A stretch of DNA of 64,000 nucleotides from Corylus avellana (GCF_901000735.1 NC_081541.1:33808060-33872059), one strand, 5' to 3'; counted from the stretch's first letter, positions 11,487 through 23,715 are shown. Notes: generated by a model not told the origin, from the letters alone. Numbers and translations are program-made.

Positions 11487-14400
11487 CTTTTCATTCCAAA
11501 CTCTACAATAACCGTTTTATAACTGGCTCAATAGTTGAATAAAGAGTGTATAAAAAGAATGTTAGACATTAAAAAATTTAAAATAAGTGATGAACTTACA
11601 TAATACTTTTCTTATACGAGAGCTTCAGTCACATCACCACGGAGGTTGTCAATGCGAAGAACACACAACTCTTGAAAAGAAGAGGCTTTCCTAAAATCAA
11701 TGCCATATATATATATAATCAAAATATCATTAAAAGTGAAGAGAATGTGCTTTTAACATATGCAAGAAACACAAGGTGCTTTTTTGGGGTGTAAATGCTA
11801 CCAACAAGGGTGCAACTAGAATGTTTAGTTTGGAAGGGCAAAATATTTTAAAAAATATGTTGGGTGGCAGAAGTTAATTTTTAAAGGTATATATATATTT
11901 ATTTTGGAGACCACCCTTGGTTTGGGGGAGCTGGGGTCCCCCCAAGTGCAAGGGTAGCTTCGCCCATGGCTACCAATTACACCATCAAGGGCATGAATTA
12001 ATAGTTAGATTTATGATTAGAGGATCTTGATTTGCTATTGAACTTCATACGAACGAACAAAAAAGATACAAAAATATAAAATGGAAGTCTTAACTGTAAA
12101 TTTATCAACCCAAATTTAAATTCTAACAAATCCATTCTACACTGTTAATGTAAGGCATTAAAGTAATAAGTGACCAGCTCTCAAAAATAATTTCACCTTA
12201 GGGGTGCAAAAATCTCTTTCAATTATGGCTGTGAAGGGGGATCACTTCTAGCTACCTCGGCAGGACTATGACGATCATACCCTGTTTGGATATAAAGAAA
12301 ACATAAAAATAAATGGATTAAAAGTACTATAATTAAGCTAATTCCAAAAGTTGTACAGCGGACAGACCTCTACCATAAAGGAGGATTACTTGGGCTGGGG
12401 CTGTGAAGACTTGAGCTCGGCCACCAAGAGGAAGACGATGACGAGATTTTCAAGCGAGAGCTGAAGCGAGAGACTGGGCTAGTGTTGGACCGGGGGCAGT
12501 AGGGCAAGCCAAACCCAAACCTCAACCGCGGCGACTAATGGTCTCGGCCTGGTTTTACCATGGATACGTCGCAGAGATCTAGAAGAATATGACTTAGGTA
12601 TTTCTTTATTATTAAAATGAGATTTTTTAGAAAAAATTATTATATGACCGTTCATGTGTGAAGAAGAGAAGGTAAAATTTTTGAGTCAAGTGAAACACGT
12701 TTATAACTTCAATTTGATTTGAAAAGTTTATAGCCCACAAATTTCGGACGAATTAAAATTGAGTCAAACAAACTCAAAATGAGTGAAACGAAAATCTAAA
12801 ACATTCTTTAAGGAATACTCTATCTATCAATAAAATTTCAATTCCATTAGAGTATGTTAAGGAGACGAAACTGACCCTATAAAATGTCAAATATGATAGT
12901 CTACCAATCTCCACTACTATTCCATCTACCAATTTCCTCTATTATTTCATCTAACAGTCTTTAAAAACGCTCTTCAGGAAATACTCTATCTACCCATAAA
13001 ATTTCAATTTAATTAGAGCAAGTTAAGGAAACGAAACTGACCCGATAAAATGCCGAATATGATAGTCTACCCATCTCCACTACTAGTCCATCTACCAATT
13101 TTCTCTATTATTCCATTTACCAATCTTTAAAAACATTATTCACGGAATACTCTATCTACCCATAAAATTTCAATTCAATTAGAGCAAATTAAGGAAACGA
13201 AATTAACCCGATAAAATGCCAAATATGAAAGTTTATGCCTAGAAATTTCAGACGAATTAAAATTGAGTCAAACAAACTCAAAATGAATCAAACGAAAATC
13301 TAAAACGTTCTTCACGGAATACTCTATCTACTCATAAAATTTCAATTCAATTAGAGCATGTTAAGGAGACAAAACTGACCCCGTAAAATGCCAAATATGA
13401 TACTCTACCAATTTTCACTGCTACTCTATCTATCAATTTTCTCTATTATTCCATCTACCAGTCTTTAAAAACGTTATTCATGGAAAACTCTATCTACCCA
13501 TAAAATTTCAATTCAATTAGAGCAAGTTAAGAAAACGAAACTGACCCGATAAAATAAAATGGTATTTTGTTACTTTCCTTCAAATGTGCGTTCTGCATCA
13601 AGCCAATTTAATAACATAAATTTCTTGACGCAACATGTTTCCATACATCTATAAATTTACTAATTCTACTCCAACATTGCAATAAAACCAACATTATACA
13701 TCCATAATTGTGCAATTCTAGCTTCTACAATATTCTTGAATTCCACAAATCCATATACCTTTGAAAAATTGAGCTGCAAAGATAGAACAGACTTAAAATG
13801 AATTCCCCAAGAAAAAAATGACTTTCAAACAGGAAACAAGCTTCAAACCATAATGTCACATTTATAACGAATATACATTGCCATACATTAGTAGCTTCAC
13901 CTCAACAATTTTGCCATGGACACCTAAGGAGTACAAAAACACGGGTAAGAACATAAAAAACCACAACATGAAATATCAACGTATGAAATATTCGCTACTA
14001 AAATCTATTATGGTCAATAAATAATAAAAGGTTCCTTCAATAAATTTCTAATTCACGCACAATTATATAAAGATCATTAATTTACAAATTCGATAACAAT
14101 ACAGTAACTTCATAATGACTGGACATATTAACAAGTAAAACGAATAGAAAATGAAAACTGAAAATTCTTTATGCCTTCATTGTCATGTGAAAGCTAGCAT
14201 ACCAATAATCGACTCCAATGCTTTTTGTTGTCGTGTTAAAGCTATTACAAGTACAAATGACTGTGACAACTAGTAGCGCTTGTTGAACTCCTAAAATAGA
14301 ACAATCATAGGGACCTTCTTTTTTTGCTACAAAAGTTTATGTGACTTTTAAAATTACCATTGAATCAAAATCCATCCAAAATCCAAATTGTTATTTTAAA

Positions 14401-14534
14401 AGTCATATTAACTTTGAAATGATGTAATGTTGGTCCCTAACATTACTCCCTAAAATAAGAAAAGATAGTATTGTGAAAAAACAAAAAAGACAAAAAAAAA
14501 AAAAGGTTAATGGTCGCATACATGATTATACTCT

Positions 14535-14748
14535 TTATAACTACCTAAAAAAAAAAAAGGGATAACCACAACTGCGCTAATACCCCAAAAGGACTAGTCA
14601 ATTTGGAGCTTCTCTAGAATTCATTATAAAGCACAGTTTCACCTAGTAGTTAGGCAATGTGGGATTTAGTGCACACGACTATCTTTATAAACCACCCACT
14701 CTATGTAGGCTTCTTCTCATCTTTCTAGTATGGGATCGGGGTGTTACA
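14535..14748 (-). mobile_element. Solo LTR of the TRIM (unit 4)
   Basis: A single copy at the corresponding site, ending GATCGGGGTGTTACA. Confidence 0.6.
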
Positions 14749-15141
14749 CTTTTCATGCCAAACTCTACAATAGCTGTCTTATAGCTGGCTCAATAGTTGA
14801 ATAAAGAGTATATGAGAAGAATGTTAGACATTAAAAAATTTAAAATAAGTGATTAACTTACCTAATACTTTTTTTATACGAGCTTCAGTCACATCACCAC
14901 GGAGGTTGTCAATGCGAAGAGCACACGACTCTTGAAAATAAGAGACTTTCCTGAAATCAATGCTTTATATATATATATATATATAAAATCAAAATATCAT
15001 TAAAAATGAAGAGAATGTGTCTTTAACATATGCAAGAAACACAATGTGCTTTTTTGGGATGTAAACGCTACCAACAAGGGTGCAACTAGAATGTTTAGTT
15101 TGAGGAGGCAAAATATTTTAAAAAATTTGTTGGGGTGCAAA

Positions 15142-15145
<4 letters not shown>

Positions 15146-15187
<42 letters not shown>
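15146..15187. repeat. (TA)n microsatellite
   Basis: Perfect TA repeat at the same place where every array unit has a shorter TA run (for example near 5520 and 8700). Confidence 0.85.
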
Positions 15188-15189
<2 letters not shown>

Positions 15190-17739
15190 GCAGGGGTAGT
15201 TTCGCCCATAGCTACCAATTAGACCATCAATGGCATGAATTAATAGTTAAATTTATGATTAGAAGATCCTGATTTGCTATTGAACTTCATATGAACGAAC
15301 AAAGAAGATATAAAAATATAAAATGGAAGTTTAAATTGTAAATTTATCAACCCAAATTTAAATTCTAACAAATGCATTTTACACTATTAATGTATGGCAT
15401 TAAAGTAACAAGTGACCAGCTCTCAAAAATAATTTCACCTTAGGGGTGCAGAAATCTCTTTCAGTAGTGGCTGTGAAGGGGGACCACTTCTAGCTACCTC
15501 GGCAAGACTATGACGATCATACCATGTTTGGCTATAAAAAAAACATAAAAATAAATGGAATAAAAGTACTATATAATTAAGCTAATTCCAAAATTCCAAA
15601 AGTTGTACAGCGAACAGACCTCTACCTCAAATGAGAATTGCTTGGGCTGGGGATGTGAAGACTTGAGCTGGGCAACCGAGAGGAAGACGCTGACAAGATC
15701 TCCAAGCGAGAGCTGGACCGAGAGACTGGGTCAGTGTAGGACTGGGGGCAGTAAGGCAAGCCAAACCCAAACCCCAACCGCGGCGACTAATGGTCTCAAC
15801 CTGGTTTCGCTATGAATACGTCGCAGAGATTTAGAAAAGTGTGACTTAGGTATTTTTTTATTATTAAAATGAGATTTTTTAGAAAAAAAAATTATTATAT
15901 GACCGTTCATGTGTGAAGAACAGAAGGAAAAATTTTGAGTCAAGTGAAACACGTTTAGGACGTTAATTTGATTTGAAAAATTTATGGGCCATAAATTTCG
16001 GATGAATTAAAATTGAGTCAAACAAACTCAAAATGAGTGAAATGAAAATCCAAAATGTTCTTCACGGAATACTCTATCTACCCATAAAATTTCAATTAAA
16101 TTAGAGTGTGTTAAGGAGACGAAACTGACCCCGTAAAATGCCAAATATGATAGTCTACCAATCTCCACTACTATTCCATCTACCAATTTCCTCTATTATT
16201 CCATCTATCAGTCTTTAAAAACACTCTTTACAGAATACTCTATATACCCATAAAATTTCAATTCAATTAGAGCAAGTTAGGAAAACGAAACTGACCCGAT
16301 AAAATGCCGAATATGATCGTTTACCAATCTCCACTTCTATTCCATCTACCAATTTTCTTTATTATTTCATCTACCAGTCTTTAAAAACATTATTCACGGA
16401 ATACTCTATCTACCCGTAAAATTTCAATTCAATTTGAGCAAGTTAAGGAAACGAAACTAACCCGATAAAATGCCGAATATGATAGTTTATGACATAGAAA
16501 TTTCAGACAAATTAAAATTGAGTTAAACAAACTCAAAATAAGTCAAACTAAAATCCAAAATGTTCTTCACGGAATACTCTATCTTCTCATAAAATTTCAA
16601 TTCAATTAGAGCATGTTAAGGAGACAAAACTGACCTCGTAAAATGCCAAATATGATTGTCTACCAATCTCCACTACTATTCTATCTACCAATTTCCTATA
16701 TTATTCCATCTACCAGTCTTTAAAAACGTTATTCATGGAATACTCTATCTATCCATAAAATTTCAATTCAATTAGGGCAAGTTGTCGAAACGAAACTGAC
16801 CCAATAAAATAAAATGGTATTTTTATTGCACTATAACATATCTCTAATTTTCTTTCCTTCAAATGTGTATTCTGTATCAAGCCAAATTAATAACATAAAT
16901 TTCTAGACGCAACATTTTTTTATACATCTATAAATTTACTAATTCTACTCCAAAATTGCAATAAAACCAACATTATACATCCATAATTGTGCAATTCTAG
17001 CTTCTACAATATTCTTGAATTCCACAAATCCATATCCCTTTGAAAAATTGAGCTGCAAAGATAGAACAAACTTAAAATGAATTCCCCAAGAAAAAAATGA
17101 CCTTCAAACAGGAAACAAGCTTCAAACCATAATGTCACATTCATAACAAACTTACATTGCCATGGACACCTAAGGAGTACAAAAACTCGGGTAAGAACAT
17201 AAAAAATCACCAATTGAAATATCATTGTATGAAACATTCGCTACTAAAATCTATTATGGTCAATAAATAATAAAAGGTTCCTTCAATAAATTTCTGATTC
17301 ACGCACAATTGTATAAAGCTCATTAATTTACAAATTCGATAACTCTATAGTAACTTTATAATGACAGGACATATTAACAAGTAAAACGAATAGAAAATGA
17401 AAACTGAAAATTCTTTATGCCTTCATTGTCATGTGAAAGCTAGCATACCAATAATCGACTCCAATGCTTTTGGTTGTCGTGTTAAAACTATTACAAGTAC
17501 AGATGACAGTGACAACTAATAGCACTTGTTGAACTCCTAAAATTAGAATAATCTTAGGGACTTTTTTTTTTTGCTGCAAAAGTTTATGTGACTTTTAAAA
17601 TTGTCATTAGATCAAAATCCATCCAAAATCCAAATTGTTATTTTAAAAGTCACATTAACTTTGAAATGATGTATTGTTCGGCCCTAGCATTACTCCCTAA
17701 AATAAGAAAAGATAGTATTGTGAAAAAAAACAAAAAAGA

Positions 17740-17946
17740 CCCTAGCCAAGAAAAAAGCACTAGCCACAACTGCGCTAATAACCTAAAAGGACTAGTCAAT
17801 TTGGAGCTTCTCTAGAATTCATTATAAAGCACAGTTTCACCTAGTAACTAAGCAATGTGGAACTTAGCACCCACAACTATCTTTATAAACCACCCACTCT
17901 AAGTGGGCTTCTTCTCATCTTCTTAGTATGGGATCGGGGTGTTACA
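17740..17946 (-). mobile_element. Solo LTR of the TRIM (unit 5)
   Basis: A single copy at the corresponding site, with a slightly shortened left end. Confidence 0.55.
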
Positions 17947-18340
17947 CTTTTCATGCCAAACTCTACAATAACCGTTTTATAACCGGCTCAATAGTTGAAT
18001 AAAGAGTGTATGAGAAGAATGTTAAACATTAAAAATTTTAAAATAAGTGATTAACTTACATAATACTTTTCTTATACGAGCTTCAGTTACATCACCACGG
18101 AGGTTGTCAATGCGAAGAACACACGACTCTTGAAAAGAATAGTCTTTCCTGAAATCAATGTGTTATATATATAATCAAAGTATCATTAAAAGTGAAGAGA
18201 ATGTGTTTTTAACATATGCAAGAAACACAAGGTTCTTTTTTTGGGGTGTAAATGCTACCAACAAGGGTGCAACTAGAATGTTTGGTTTGGGGGGCGCAAA
18301 ATATTTTTAAAAATTTGTTAGGGGGCAAAAGTTAATTTTT

Positions 18341-18345
<5 letters not shown>

Positions 18346-18395
<50 letters not shown>
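18346..18395. repeat. (TA)n microsatellite
   Basis: Perfect TA repeat of about 25 units in array unit 5, homologous in position to the one in unit 4. Confidence 0.85.
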
Positions 18396-18397
<2 letters not shown>

Positions 18398-19565
18398 GGA
18401 GACCACCCTTGGCTTGAGGGAGCTGGGGTCCCCCCAAGCCCAGGGGTAGTTTCACCCATGGCTATCAATTAGACCATCAATGGCATGAATTAATAGTTAG
18501 ATTTATGATTAGAGGATCTTGATTTGTTATTGAACTTCATACAAACGAACAAAAAAGATACAAAAATAGAAAATGAAAGTTTTAACAGTAAATTTATCAA
18601 CTCAAATTTAAATTCTAACAAATGCATTCTGCACTGTTAATGTAAGGCATTAAAGTAACAAGTGACCAGCTCTCAAAAATAATTTCACCTTAGGGGTGCA
18701 GAAATCTCTTTCAATTGTCGCTGTGAAGGGGGACCACTTCTAGCTACCTCGACAGGACTATGACAATCATACCCTGTTTGGCTATAGAGAAAATATAAAA
18801 ATAAATGGATTAAAAGTACTATAATTCAGCTAATTCCAGAATTCCTAAAGTTGTACAGCAGACCGACCTCTACCTCAAAGGACGATTGCTTACGATAGGG
18901 CTGTGAAGACTTGAGCTCGGCAACCGAGAGGAAGACGATGAGGAGATCTCCATGCGAGAGCTGGAGAGAGAGACTGGGCTAGTGTAGGACCGGGGGCAGT
19001 AGGGCAAGCCAAACTCGAACCCCAACCGCACGACTAATCGTCTCGGCCTGGCTTCATCATGGCTACGTCGCAGAGATTTAGAAGGATATGGCTCAGGTAT
19101 TTTTTTATTATTAAAATAATATTTTCTAGAAAAAAATTATTATATGACCGTTCATGTGTGAAGAACAGAAGGTAAAATTTTTGAGTCAAGTCAAACACGT
19201 TTAGGTCTTCATTTGATTTGAAAAGTTTATGGCCCAGAAATTTCGGACGAATTAAAATTGAGTCAAACATGCTCAAAATGATTCAAACGAAAATTCAAAA
19301 CGTTCTTCACGGAATACTCTATCTACCCATAAAATTTCAATTCAATTAGAGCATGTTAAGGAGACGAAACTGACTCCGTAAAATGCCAAATATAATAGTC
19401 TACCAATCTCCACTACTATTCCATTTACCAATTTCCTCTATTATTTCATCTTCCAGTCTTTAAAAATGCTCTTCACAAAATACTTTATCTACCCTGAAAA
19501 TTTCAATTCAATTCGAGCAAGTTAAGGAAACGAAACTAACCCGATAAAATGCCGAATATGCCGAT

Positions 19566-20329
19566 AAAAATAAAAACCCCAATTTTTTTCAAAATGTACC
19601 GTATAAGCAATTATCTATGAGGATGTCTAAGATAAAATAATGAGATGTCTATTGATTCCAACTTAAAGCGGTATGCACTCTCACCAGCCAAATCAGGAAA
19701 AACGTTGAAGATGCAAATGAGATGGGTAAAAAATGAGGATTTTTTGTTGTAGTCTTTCAGGCTTTTTTTAACTGCATCAATGATTTCTAGTTTTTCATGC
19801 GTCTTTTAAGTTTTCCTTGCTTAGTGGATATTTTTTCCTAGGTTCTTGTTTGTGTGTGTTGATTTTCAAGAGTTTTCATATATCTTTCACATTATGTTTT
19901 TATTTGATTTTTCATAACTTATTATTCTCATATAAAAACTAGGGTAAAGTCTAAATGACCCCCTCAAACTATCATCCAATTGACAATGTTTCCTTCAAAC
20001 ATTCAACTGGTCATAGTGTGTACAAGTGTGTTTATTAAGTGATCTAAAACTTAGAGCATATTGTTTTAGATTTGTCCCAAGTCCCTTAGAGAATTCTCAA
20101 TGAACTTAGCTAAAAACTCTTTTTTTTTTTTACCAGCTGAGGGGAATCTTCGTATTATCCAGAGGTAGGATACGATGCGGGCAGTTATTATTATGGAGAG
20201 CATTCAATCACCATTCGTTGGCATCTAAATCGCAGTCAAATTATAAGTTTAAATATTGGTTGGCTGAAATGGACGGTGTAGATCATTGAATGTGGCATAT
20301 TACAATGCTAGGAAGATCACACAAGCCAA
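19566..20329. other. Intergenic, no gene seen
   Basis: Sequence after the array end. From about 19943 (GGGTAAAGTCTAAATGACCC, then CCTCAAACTATC) it resembles one arm of the MULE-MITE family found complete at 35756-36068, but no second arm was identified. Confidence 0.4.
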
Positions 20330-20925
20330 GTTTGATGTAGGGGGGTGGAGCGCAGGGGTGGGCAGGCGTGAAGGGATTGGCATTTCTCACAGCCCTTTGC
20401 TTGCGGGGTTAATCTCCACATACGAGGACAATGCACAATATCCGCGCGGGGCGGGTTAGAACGGGGCGGGGTAGATTGGGGCGGGTTGTGCGGGTTTTGC
20501 GGGTTGTGCGGGTTTCTTTCTTCTCCTCCATTTTCGTCTCTGTTTCTTTCTTCTCCATTCTCCTTTGTTTCTTTCTTCTCACAACCCAACAATAGAAGTT
20601 ACAGAGCCCCAAAAAAAACCTATAAACAATGGAAAAAATAAAATTATTTGTTTGAACAAACACACAACCCAACATCAGATCTGTTTCGATCCATTTATGA
20701 AACTGGTCTAGAGAGGAAAAAAAAAACCTGGATCGTGGTTTGTAGAAGAGGAAGCGGCGCTGCAGCTCGTGGTCTCTGAAGATGTGGAGTGGCGACGCAG
20801 ACGAGAGACTGAGAGAGAGCAGACCATACAGACCACTAGACCAGAGAGAGAGAGAGAGAGAGCAAGAGAGTCGGAGAGAGGGAGAGAGGCGGAAGAAAAT
20901 GAGACAAAGTCACAGAGAGAGGAAG

Positions 20926-21025
20926 NNNNNNNNNNNNNNNNNNNNNNNNNNNNNNNNNNNNNNNNNNNNNNNNNNNNNNNNNNNNNNNNNNNNNNNNNNN
21001 NNNNNNNNNNNNNNNNNNNNNNNNN
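20926..21025. other. Assembly gap (100 N)
   Basis: Exactly 100 N, the usual placeholder of unknown size. It interrupts a hAT copy that is present again at 21823-22651. Confidence 0.99.
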
Positions 21026-21822
21026 GGGTAAAGTATAAACATTGTGGGCTTTGTGTTAAGGTTTGAAACTTTGGAGGGAGGGTTTTATGTCACTTTTTAA
21101 ACATTGAGGGTAAAATTGCAAATCCAAGGATATTTCAGGAGGTAAAATATATTTTTGTCTTGATTTTATGAAGAATAAGTATATCTACAAAAGTGAAGAT
21201 GAAGTATTTTGAGAGGATATTCTTTGTTTATTTTAGAATATTTTTTGTTTTAATGCATGTGAGGTCATAGTGAGAATAAATTAGGTGTTTATGCTTTTTT
21301 TTTTTTTTTTTTTTTGTTATGGTACTGGTGTTACACGCTGATTTGTCATGCTCTTATTGGAAGACACAAATGTCTTGATTTATGCCAAAATCTTATAGAA
21401 ATTATTCTCTAAAAAAAATAAATTTTATAATTTCTCTTTATAAAACCCAAAACTCAACTCACTTCTCCTTGTCATTTGACTCATTTTGCTTTCATCCCAG
21501 CATAGTAACAGTAGTAGCATTCCTATGGCTAGACTGGCGTCTATTTTGCGTTTGCTATTCTTCTTCATTTCAAGTATTATCACTCCTTCTACTTTTCCTT
21601 AATTTCCTTATATATGTGGAAAATATTTTATCTTCACTTTTGTAGAGATATTTATTCTTCATAAAATCAAAATACAATTTTTGGAAAAAATATATTTTAC
21701 CCCCATGAACTATCCACCAATTTGCACTTTGACCTCCAATATTTAAAAAGTAATACTTAACCCCCCAAACTTCTAAATTGTTGCAATTCGACCATTCTAA
21801 CTTCTTTTTTTCTTCCCACAAT
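21026..21822. mobile_element. Inverted-arm DNA element (MULE-like)
   Basis: The left arm (GAAGAATAAGTATATCTACA, then AAGTGAAGAT, near 21170-21200) is complementary to the right arm near 21625-21665, and further blocks outward also pair (CTTTTTAAACATTGAGGG / CCTCCAATATTTAAAAAG). The outer left end, GGGTAAAGT, touches the gap, so its target duplication cannot be read. It contains no convincing coding region. Confidence 0.55.
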
Positions 21823-22651
21823 TAGGGGTGGGCACGGGGCGGGGCGGGGCGGGGATTGGCATTTTTCTCACCCGCCCCGCACACTGCGGGTTCTGAAAAT
21901 CTCCACCCGCCACCCGAGGACAATGCACAATATCCGCGCGGGGCGGGGTAGAACGGGGCGGGGTAGATCGGGGCGGGTTGTGCGGGTTTTGCGGGTTGTG
22001 CGGGTTTCTTTCTTCTCCTCCATTTTCGTCTCTGTTTCTTTCTTCTCCATTCTCCTTTGTTTCTTTCTTCTCACAACCCAACAATAGAAGTTACAGAGCC
22101 CCAAAAAAAACCTATAAACAATGGAAAAAATAAAATTATTTGTTTGAACAAACACACAACCCAACATCAGATCTGTTTCGATCCATTTATGAAACTGGTC
22201 TAGAGAGGAAAAAAAAAACCTGGATCGTGGTTTGTAGAAGAGGAAGCGGCGCTGCAGCTCGTGGTCTCTGAAGATGTGGAGTGGCGACGCAGACGAGAGA
22301 CTGAGAGAGAGCAGACCATACAGACCACTAGACCAGAGAGAGAGAGAGAGAGAGCAAGAGAGTCGGAGAGAGGGAGAGAGGCGGAAGAAAATGAGACAAA
22401 GTCACAGAGAGAGGAAGAGAGGCGGCTGAAAATAAGAAACTTATGAACTTAGGGTTAGGGTTTTTTGTTTTTATAGTCATGCGGGTCGGGGCGGGTACCC
22501 GCAGGAAATAAATTCATATACCCGCAACCCGCCCCGCCCCGCACGGGTTGGGTAAATCCTACCCGAACCCGCAAAAATAAGCAAAAAAACCGCGCGGGGC
22601 GGGGCGGGGCGGGCCGGGTCTTCGGGTTGGGCGGGTTTTTGCCCACCCCTA
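21823..22651. mobile_element. Complete hAT-type non-autonomous element, GC-rich ends
   Basis: It starts TAGGGGTGGGCA and ends TGCCCACCCCTA, with subterminal arrays of CGGGGCGGGG / GCGGGTT motifs. These are typical of a plant hAT family with a TAGGGGTGGGC terminal repeat. The interior carries a (GA)n stretch and no transposase. The block from 21917 to 22415 repeats 20427-20925 almost perfectly. Confidence 0.75.
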
Positions 22652-22805
22652 GTTTGATGCCTTGGAACCATGCGTTGCTGAACAACATCACTTAACAGGC
22701 TTGACAATGAAGCATGCTTAGGCCTTGTTTGGCAAACAACGATAGTGGGTCAACGTTTCTAGCCACACATCCAAATCTAAGTCGTAGGCAATCAACATGA
22801 TTTCC

Positions 22806-23650
22806 TCATGTCGGCGTTCTATCCAGTATAATGTTATTACCTACACTTAAAGATCTTTGCAGCCACTCCCTACGGCGTTCTATCCAATATAACTCAAGCT
22901 CTTTCCAAGATCTATGGTGCACGTCATACTCATAGAAGATGGCATAATAGTTGTCTTTTGGTACACGGAAAGCCACAATAATCCTGTCTGAATTCTCAAG
23001 AGTTGCACAAATGACTAAACAATCATCAGTATAAGTTGGAGGATTAGGCAAAGCTTCCCATTTTCCATTGACGGGATCAAAAACTTCACTCCAATGAGCA
23101 CCGGTATGATAAGAAGCGTCATGACTACGGATATATACCTTACCGCTCGGAACCAAAGCGGACGGGTGACATCTCCGAGATATCATCTTGGGAAAAACAG
23201 AGACCCATTCCTTATCGACGCAAGGGGCAATCTGTAATTTGGACACGTCTCGAATTCGCTCATGAGAATAGGTCATCCCACCAAAACAATAGATGTGGGA
23301 GCCTAGGGCTACAAAGGCAGCAAAAAACGGAGTTTGTCCTTTCCAGAAAGGACTCAGCCTTTTTGGGTAGACCTTGCCGGGACTGTCCGCGTGAATATTA
23401 ATTGAATACCATTCCAACGACGACCACGAATATACAAGATCGACCGCACGGTTCGCATCCAAGAAAGGCACACAAAAAACGATGTCATAAGAACAAGGAG
23501 AAAAAATCCTCGACTCCCACTCCCCCGAGAGGCAATAGCCGCAAGTGTTGTTCTATAGAGTAGCTTTTTTTGTCTTTTGTTTGAGATGCCTTCTTCTTCC
23601 GAGGAGGAGTATTTCCTTTTTCCTTTTTCTCTACGACTAGTAAAACCCAT
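22806..23650 (-). pseudogene. Kelch-repeat protein gene with a single frameshift
   Basis: The ATG at 23650 opens a basic N-terminus (MGFTSRREKGKRKYSSSEEE) that stays open to about 23530. The kelch-like body is in another frame and runs to the stop just before 22806: WSSLEWYSINI, SHIYCFGGM, SRRCHPSALVPSGKVYI, EVFDPVNGKWEALPNPP. These hydrophobic-GG and W-spaced blocks are kelch/galactose-oxidase-type blades. The two frames meet at a run of five G around 23526; one extra G would join them. No F-box is visible. The gene still has a TATA-like element and a (CT)n leader. It is either a recent pseudogene or a base-calling error in a homopolymer. Length about 280 residues. Confidence 0.6.
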
Positions 23651-23715
23651 TGATCGCTCGCCCAGTGATCGATCAGAGAGAGAGAGAGAGAATCAACAAT
23701 GGATGATGTAGGCCG

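Larger units (their letters stand above)
10016..12561 (-). pseudogene. SR45/RNPS1-like fragment, array unit 3
   Basis: Minus strand: start at 12561 reads MVKPGRDH plus stop. Exon D (10120-10016 region) keeps the RNP1 motif KGYGFVEF and the splice acceptor. A 378-bp MULE-type element sits in the intron at 10378-10755. One solo LTR is at about 11276-11486. Confidence 0.6.
13671..15813 (-). pseudogene. SR45/RNPS1-like fragment, array unit 4 (RRM still open)
   Basis: Three RRM exons stay in phase with usable splice sites: B 14950-14862 (acceptor CAG, donor GTAAGT), C 13923-13877 and D from 13773. Joined they read through SYFQESCALRIDNLRGDVTE, then VHGKIVEVKLLMYGN, then LNFSK.YGFVEF, without a stop until after MYNVGFIAMLE. 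The RNP1 glycine is changed to valine (KVYGFVEF), and the exon A start codon is ATA instead of ATG. A protein from the old start is therefore unlikely, but the splice-site set is the best preserved of the array. Confidence 0.6.
16945..19060 (-). pseudogene. SR45/RNPS1-like fragment, array unit 5
   Basis: Minus strand: start at 19060 (ATG doubled, ATGATG) reads MMKPGRDD then stop. Exon C is shortened to VHGN by an in-frame loss between two ATGGC direct repeats (near 17160), which removes an RRM beta-strand region. Exon D keeps KGYGFVEF. Confidence 0.58.
3628..19565. repeat. Tandem array of five SR45/RNPS1-like gene fragments
   Basis: Five direct units begin at about 3628, 7228, 9884, 13559 and 16812. 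Each starts with a block like TGGTATTTTTATTGCACTAT (shortened in unit 4) and is highly similar to the others throughout. On the minus strand each carries exon A (SR-rich start), exons B, C and D (an RRM), and then ends at the MITE junction. Copy-specific differences are a full TRIM in unit 1, solo or partial LTRs in the others, a MULE element in unit 3, and different numbers of a ~165-bp sub-repeat. The last unit fades out near 19565. Unequal crossing-over between units is the simplest explanation. Confidence 0.85.
20338..22651. mobile_element. Composite hAT-type element containing an assembly gap
   Basis: The 8-bp duplication GTTTGATG flanks this span exactly (20330-20337 and 22652-22659), the size expected for hAT insertion. 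The right end is TGCCCACCCCTA. The left end is a degraded TAGGGG..., with AGGGGTGGGCA a few bases in. Between them lie a partial copy of the element (20338-20925), 100 N, an unrelated inverted-repeat element, and a second complete copy. The order cannot arise from one simple insertion and suggests misassembly or haplotype joining. Confidence 0.6.

Noticed and set aside
3628..19565. CRISPR-like or centromeric satellite reading of the repeats
   Set aside because: Unit length, gene-derived exons and embedded TRIM show a gene-fragment duplication; no short repeat-spacer pattern exists.
20317..20675. Frames rich in Glu/Arg and Thr/Arg repeats on the minus strand (also at 21797-22167)
   Set aside because: They are translations of GC-rich subterminal repeats and GA-rich sequence of the hAT element, present in both copies.
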